DNA from: Dehalococcoidia bacterium
GTDB taxonomy: Bacteria; Chloroflexota; Dehalococcoidia; Dehalococcoidales; G020351185
Assembly (NCBI GenBank): GCA_030640385.1
Contig: DAOWJL010000022.1
Coordinates: 1 to 9,539 of the forward strand
Direction of reading: 5' to 3'
Length of the DNA stretch: 9,539 nucleotides
Shown in pieces: positions 7,538-9,539 of the stretch. The position numbers were made by a program, and so were the translations under genes. Below the pieces are notes generated by a model, which was not told the origin of the DNA, did no database searches, and saw only the letters and a program-made list of their open reading frames with translations. How positions within the stretch are numbered: position 1 is the first letter of the stretch; each line of letters starts with the position of its first letter.

Positions 7538-8362
7538 CTACTTACCCTCCTCTATAATAGCTGCAGCCTCCCGTACTGCTATTATGTGCTGTAAATAGGT
7601 GCCACAGCGGCACAGGTTACCCCCCAGGGCATCTCTTATTTCTTCCTCTGTAGGATTGGGGTTACGGTCCAAGAGAGCCTTAGCAGTAACTACAAAACCA
7701 GGAGTGCAGTAACCACATTGCATACAGTAGTTCTTTATGTAGCTACCAATCAGTGGATGATTGGCATCCGATATCCCCTCCGAAGTCTCCATAACCGAGC
7801 CATCATAATGTATGGCTAGTGCCATGCAGGATAGGATAGGTCTACTGTCCACAATCACACTACATGAACCACATGCTCCCTGGCCAGTGCACATATCCTT
7901 AATGGAAGTAAGCCCAAACTGGTCACGAAGGACCTCATTTAAAACGTCATACGGTTTGACCTGAAGTTCCCGTCTGTGACCATTCACCGTGAATCGAACT
8001 ACGTTTAATGCTGCCGTACTGGGCACCTCGCCATGCTCAGCTTCGAAGTGTACCTGCAATCCGGCAAGGGAATTAAATTCCACGCCGTCAATAGGGCATA
8101 TAAACCTGGATTCGGTTTGTGTCTCCGTTACCGTTCCCACCTGTTGTGTAGATGTAACCGTTGTCGTTTGCTCCTGTATTTGAGTTACTGTTTTAGTGTC
8201 CGTTTGCGTCTGTGTTTGGGTTACTGTTTCAGTGGCTGTTTCTTCACTGCAGCCAGCTAGGAGCACCGTTGAACCAATAGCAGTCCCGCCAATAAGCAGG
8301 CCAGCATCCTTCAAAAACTCTCTTCTTGATATATCGCCAGATTTCTTCTTTTTTTCAACCAT
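7538..8362 (-). CDS. Molybdenum hydroxylase [2Fe-2S] subunit, Tat-exported lipoprotein with zinc-finger-like segment
   Basis: Carries two [2Fe-2S] clusters that pass electrons from the Mo subunit to the FAD subunit. From the ATG at 8362 it has 274 residues. A twin-arginine motif SRREFLK (12-18), a hydrophobic stretch and a lipobox LLAGC (Cys38) indicate Tat export and lipid anchoring. A Thr/Gln-rich stalk (about 42-85) follows, then a C2H2-like segment (Cys89, Asp92, Phe96, Leu102, His105, His110). The plant-type ferredoxin domain has Cys158, 164, 167 and 179. The helical domain has Cys213, 216, 219 and CRC 251-253. The usual family length is about 150-210, so the stalk and finger are additions. 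PaoA of E. coli is also Tat-exported, so export of the complex has precedent, but the lipid anchor is notable. AAGGGGGG lies 13 bases upstream, rather far; a GTG at 8386 in frame would add eight residues but lacks a ribosome binding site. It ends in TAG, one base before the Mo gene. Confidence 0.9.
   Translation of the reverse strand: MVEKKKKSGDISRREFLKDAGLLIGGTAIGSTVLLAGCSEETATETVTQTQTQTDTKTVTQIQEQTTTVTSTQQVGTVTETQTESRFICPIDGVEFNSLAGLQVHFEAEHGEVPSTAALNVVRFTVNGHRRELQVKPYDVLNEVLRDQFGLTSIKDMCTGQGACGSCSVIVDSRPILSCMALAIHYDGSVMETSEGISDANHPLIGSYIKNYCMQCGYCTPGFVVTAKALLDRNPNPTEEEIRDALGGNLCRCGTYLQHIIAVREAAAIIEEGK
8175..8236 (-). repeat. Tandem repeat encoding the Thr/Gln stalk (36-base period)
   Basis: Two 26-base copies at 8175-8200 and 8211-8236 match at 22 of 26 positions with a 36-base (12-codon) period. 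They encode the related stretches TETVTQTQTQTD and TKTVTQIQEQTT; a more diverged copy (TVTSTQQ...TETQ) follows. The repeats lie between the lipobox and the zinc-finger-like segment and probably act as a flexible spacer whose length can change by repeat slippage. Confidence 0.7.
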
Positions 8363-8438
8363 ATTATCTATATGACCCCCCTTCACTCGTTAGTCTGTGC
8401 ATCTCCTGTACTGGGATATCTGCAATACCATAAGCCCC

Positions 8439-8461
8439 ATTGGCACTGCCAGTGTGGCAAT
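8439..8461. promoter_or_regulatory. Imperfect dyad upstream of the hydroxylase operon
   Basis: The 166-base gap before the Fe-S subunit ATG contains the inverted repeat CACTG-C-CAGTG (8444-8454), flanked by ATTG (8439-8442) and CAAT (8458-8461). It could be an operator for a dimeric regulator or a hairpin in the leader RNA. No matching regulator gene is in the window. No clear -35/-10 pair was found in this gap; the best -10-like string is TATTAA with too short a spacer. Confidence 0.35.
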
Positions 8462-8528
8462 TTACTGGATTTTTAATAGCTCTATTCTGCTGTTTACAAA
8501 TACTTTTATATTTTTCTGGATTATATGC

Positions 8529-9041
8529 CTACCAGATATATCGCAACTTATGCTGCCACCTTTCAGGAAGCAATGACCCAAGGGTAAAGAACTTCCTCCG
8601 CTTAGCCAGGATTATTTGAGCACAGATAGGCAAGGTAACTAAATCTATTATTATAGACTGTGTCATCAGCATTTCAGACAGTGGACCGGGGAAACAACCA
8701 CAGGGTATGATTCGTCCCTGAATAAAGATAACCTGGGCTTTAACTATAATATAAACCAGTGTCATAATACCCCATCCAGCAGCGGAAAGCCTTGTAAGCA
8801 CACCGGTTATCAAACCCAGCCCAATAAGTACCTCCAGGTAAGGTGCTATGTAGCCCAAGACACGGGTATGCGCCATATTAGGCATAAGCCAGGGGAACTG
8901 ATAGCTATAAAGCATATATACCGAATACTTCTCAATATCGGCGAATTTAGAGATAGCCGCATACAGAATTAATGCCCCCAACAGCAGTCTTAGGGCTAAA
9001 GTTAACTTGCCGCTGTTAAGAAATGCTTTTACCCTTGCCAT
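8529..9041 (-). CDS. MauE/DoxX-type redox-associated membrane protein
   Basis: Integral membrane protein of 170 residues with four predicted helices, roughly 13-33, 61-83, 86-108 and 125-146. The first helix region (LRLLLGALILYAAISKF) and the second (APYLEVLIGLGLITGVLTRLSA) are typical of the DoxX/MauE families. A CGCFP motif (Cys114, Cys116) in the third loop is the redox-type signature of MauE-like members, which work with thiol or disulfide partners. The C-terminal tail is basic. The ATG at 9041 follows AAGGGAG closely, and 12 bases separate it from the TAA of the rhodanese gene, so the two form an operon. The context suggests a sulfur-transfer or thiol-redox pair at the outer face of the membrane; the exact reaction is unknown. 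It ends in TAG. Confidence 0.82.
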   Translation of the reverse strand: MARVKAFLNSGKLTLALRLLLGALILYAAISKFADIEKYSVYMLYSYQFPWLMPNMAHTRVLGYIAPYLEVLIGLGLITGVLTRLSAAGWGIMTLVYIIVKAQVIFIQGRIIPCGCFPGPLSEMLMTQSIIIDLVTLPICAQIILAKRRKFFTLGSLLPERWQHKLRYIW

Positions 9042-9053
9042 ATCTCCCTTGCT

Positions 9054-9539
9054 TTACTTCATTGTCGGATACCCAAGCTCCTGCCATTTGAAGTAACCCT
9101 TCCACAGGACAAAGATGTTCTCCGGGTCAAAATCGGCATCCAGTTTTAATAGTCTATCTACCGAAACGGCAGATTCCAAATCATCCGGTCAGTCGCAGTA
9201 AAAAATAATCGGCCTGTCCTTCGGGAGAGTGAGTAAGCTGGTGGTTTGCTTATCCTCTGGCTGGAAGGGCATATTTATTGATTGTGGTAGGTGTCCCGTG
9301 TTAAAGAAGATTTTTAGTCGGGTATCCACCACGGTAAGAGGTTCCCCATTATCTATCATCTGCTTCAGTTGATCACAGGTTATTCGTGGCAGTTCAGGAA
9401 GCACGAAGCCCTGTGCAGCCAACTCCTCCGGCGAAGGTGGTCCCGGGATTCCTGTTGTGGTGGTTGTTGTATTTATTGAAGTTGTTGCTGATCCACCACT
9501 GCAAGCAGCTAAGACGAGTGTTACCGCAAGTAATCCAAA
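9054..9539 (-). CDS. Rhodanese-domain lipoprotein, 5'-partial, interrupted by in-frame TGA
   Basis: Extracytoplasmic sulfurtransferase-like protein; the start lies beyond the right edge. The first visible residues, GLLAVTLVLAAC, are the end of a signal peptide with a lipobox, followed by a Ser/Thr/Pro-rich linker (INTTTTTTGIPGPPSPEE). The rhodanese domain shows ITCDQLKQMID, VVDTRLKIFFNTGHLPQSINMPF and the active-site strand RPIIFYCD with the catalytic Cys. The next codon is TGA (9189-9191). Read through, the frame continues PDDLESAVSVDRLL and ends NIFVLWKGYFKWQELGYPT, the normal rhodanese C-terminus, then TAA at 9054-9056. A stop at the TGA would remove the rest of the active-site loop and the final strand and helix, leaving no working domain. 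A shorter start (TTG at 9422) is only an artefact of the open frame. A SECIS-like hairpin follows the TGA. The MauE/DoxX gene is 12 bases downstream. Confidence 0.85.
9156..9174 (-). promoter_or_regulatory. SECIS-like hairpin after the TGA of the rhodanese gene
   Basis: In the minus-strand RNA, AUCUGCC (9174-9168) pairs with GGUAGAU (9162-9156) around the loop GUUUC. The stem has seven pairs, one of them G-U, which would be an A-C mismatch in the plus-strand RNA; the structure is therefore better in the sense transcript. The UGA-to-loop distance is 21 bases. Stem length, loop size, leading loop G and distance fit the bacterial SECIS model as I recall it. Confidence 0.5.
9189..9191 (-). other. 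In-frame TGA codon inside the rhodanese gene
   Basis: Read as Phe-Tyr-Cys-Asp-TGA-Pro-Asp-Asp-Leu-Glu-Ser. It lies two residues after the catalytic Cys, in the active-site loop. Related rhodaneses of the YCxCPxE type have a second Cys here, so Cys to Sec is chemically sensible and gives a Cys-x-Sec motif. Gly and Trp are also one base away. Confidence 0.85.

Noticed and set aside
1..9539. CRISPR arrays, insertion sequences, prophage genes or riboswitches
   Set aside because: No regularly spaced repeats, transposase, phage-like or recognisable aptamer sequence was seen; the only tandem repeat is coding (Thr/Gln stalk).

Overview
The window looks like a chromosomal segment from a Chloroflexota bacterium, most likely Dehalococcoidia or a relative. 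The basis is the style of the SecG, GatB and SAM-hydrolase sequences and the MauE/DoxX, rhodanese and PaoABC-like gene set; this is a judgement from memory, not a search. All protein genes lie on the minus strand and the only plus-strand gene is a tRNA.

Layout. (1) Positions 86-2759: a housekeeping operon read right to left, gatB (Glu/Asp-tRNA amidotransferase subunit B), secG (Sec translocase subunit) and a DUF62-type SAM hydrolase. It has a good promoter at 2731-2759 and a possible terminator at 86-114. (2) Positions 2798-2907: tRNA-Ala(CGC) on the plus strand with its own promoter, divergent from gatB. (3) Positions 3001-4125: an unrecognised 365-residue protein with its own ribosome binding site and a candidate -10 box. 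(4) Positions 4212-8386: a three-subunit molybdenum hydroxylase in the order Fe-S, Mo, FAD. It resembles periplasmic aldehyde oxidoreductase PaoABC, but here the Fe-S subunit is a Tat-exported lipoprotein carrying a Thr/Gln-rich stalk and a C2H2-zinc-finger-like segment. (5) Positions 8529-9539: a rhodanese lipoprotein (5' end outside the window) followed by a MauE/DoxX-type membrane protein.

The main observation is that three of the nine protein genes are cut by one in-frame TGA each: gatB at 2154-2156, the Mo subunit at 6502-6504 and the rhodanese at 9189-9191. In each case the frame continues directly into the expected rest of the protein. There are no frameshifts, no internal TAA or TAG, and no ribosome binding site for a restart. 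The nine real ends are five TAA, four TAG and no TGA. This suggests that UGA is a sense codon here.

Two readings compete. A general reassignment is favoured by gatB, where the TGA falls on a position that is normally Gly. Selenocysteine is favoured by the rhodanese and the Mo subunit, whose TGAs are followed at the right distance by hairpins with GUUUC and GUUAC loops resembling bacterial SECIS elements. In the rhodanese the TGA lies two residues after the catalytic Cys, giving a C-x-U motif. A mixture (Sec in two genes, mutation or sequencing error in gatB) is also possible.

Functionally, the right half would build an extracytoplasmic, membrane-tethered molybdenum hydroxylase beside an extracytoplasmic sulfur-transfer and thiol-redox pair. 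The substrate is unknown.
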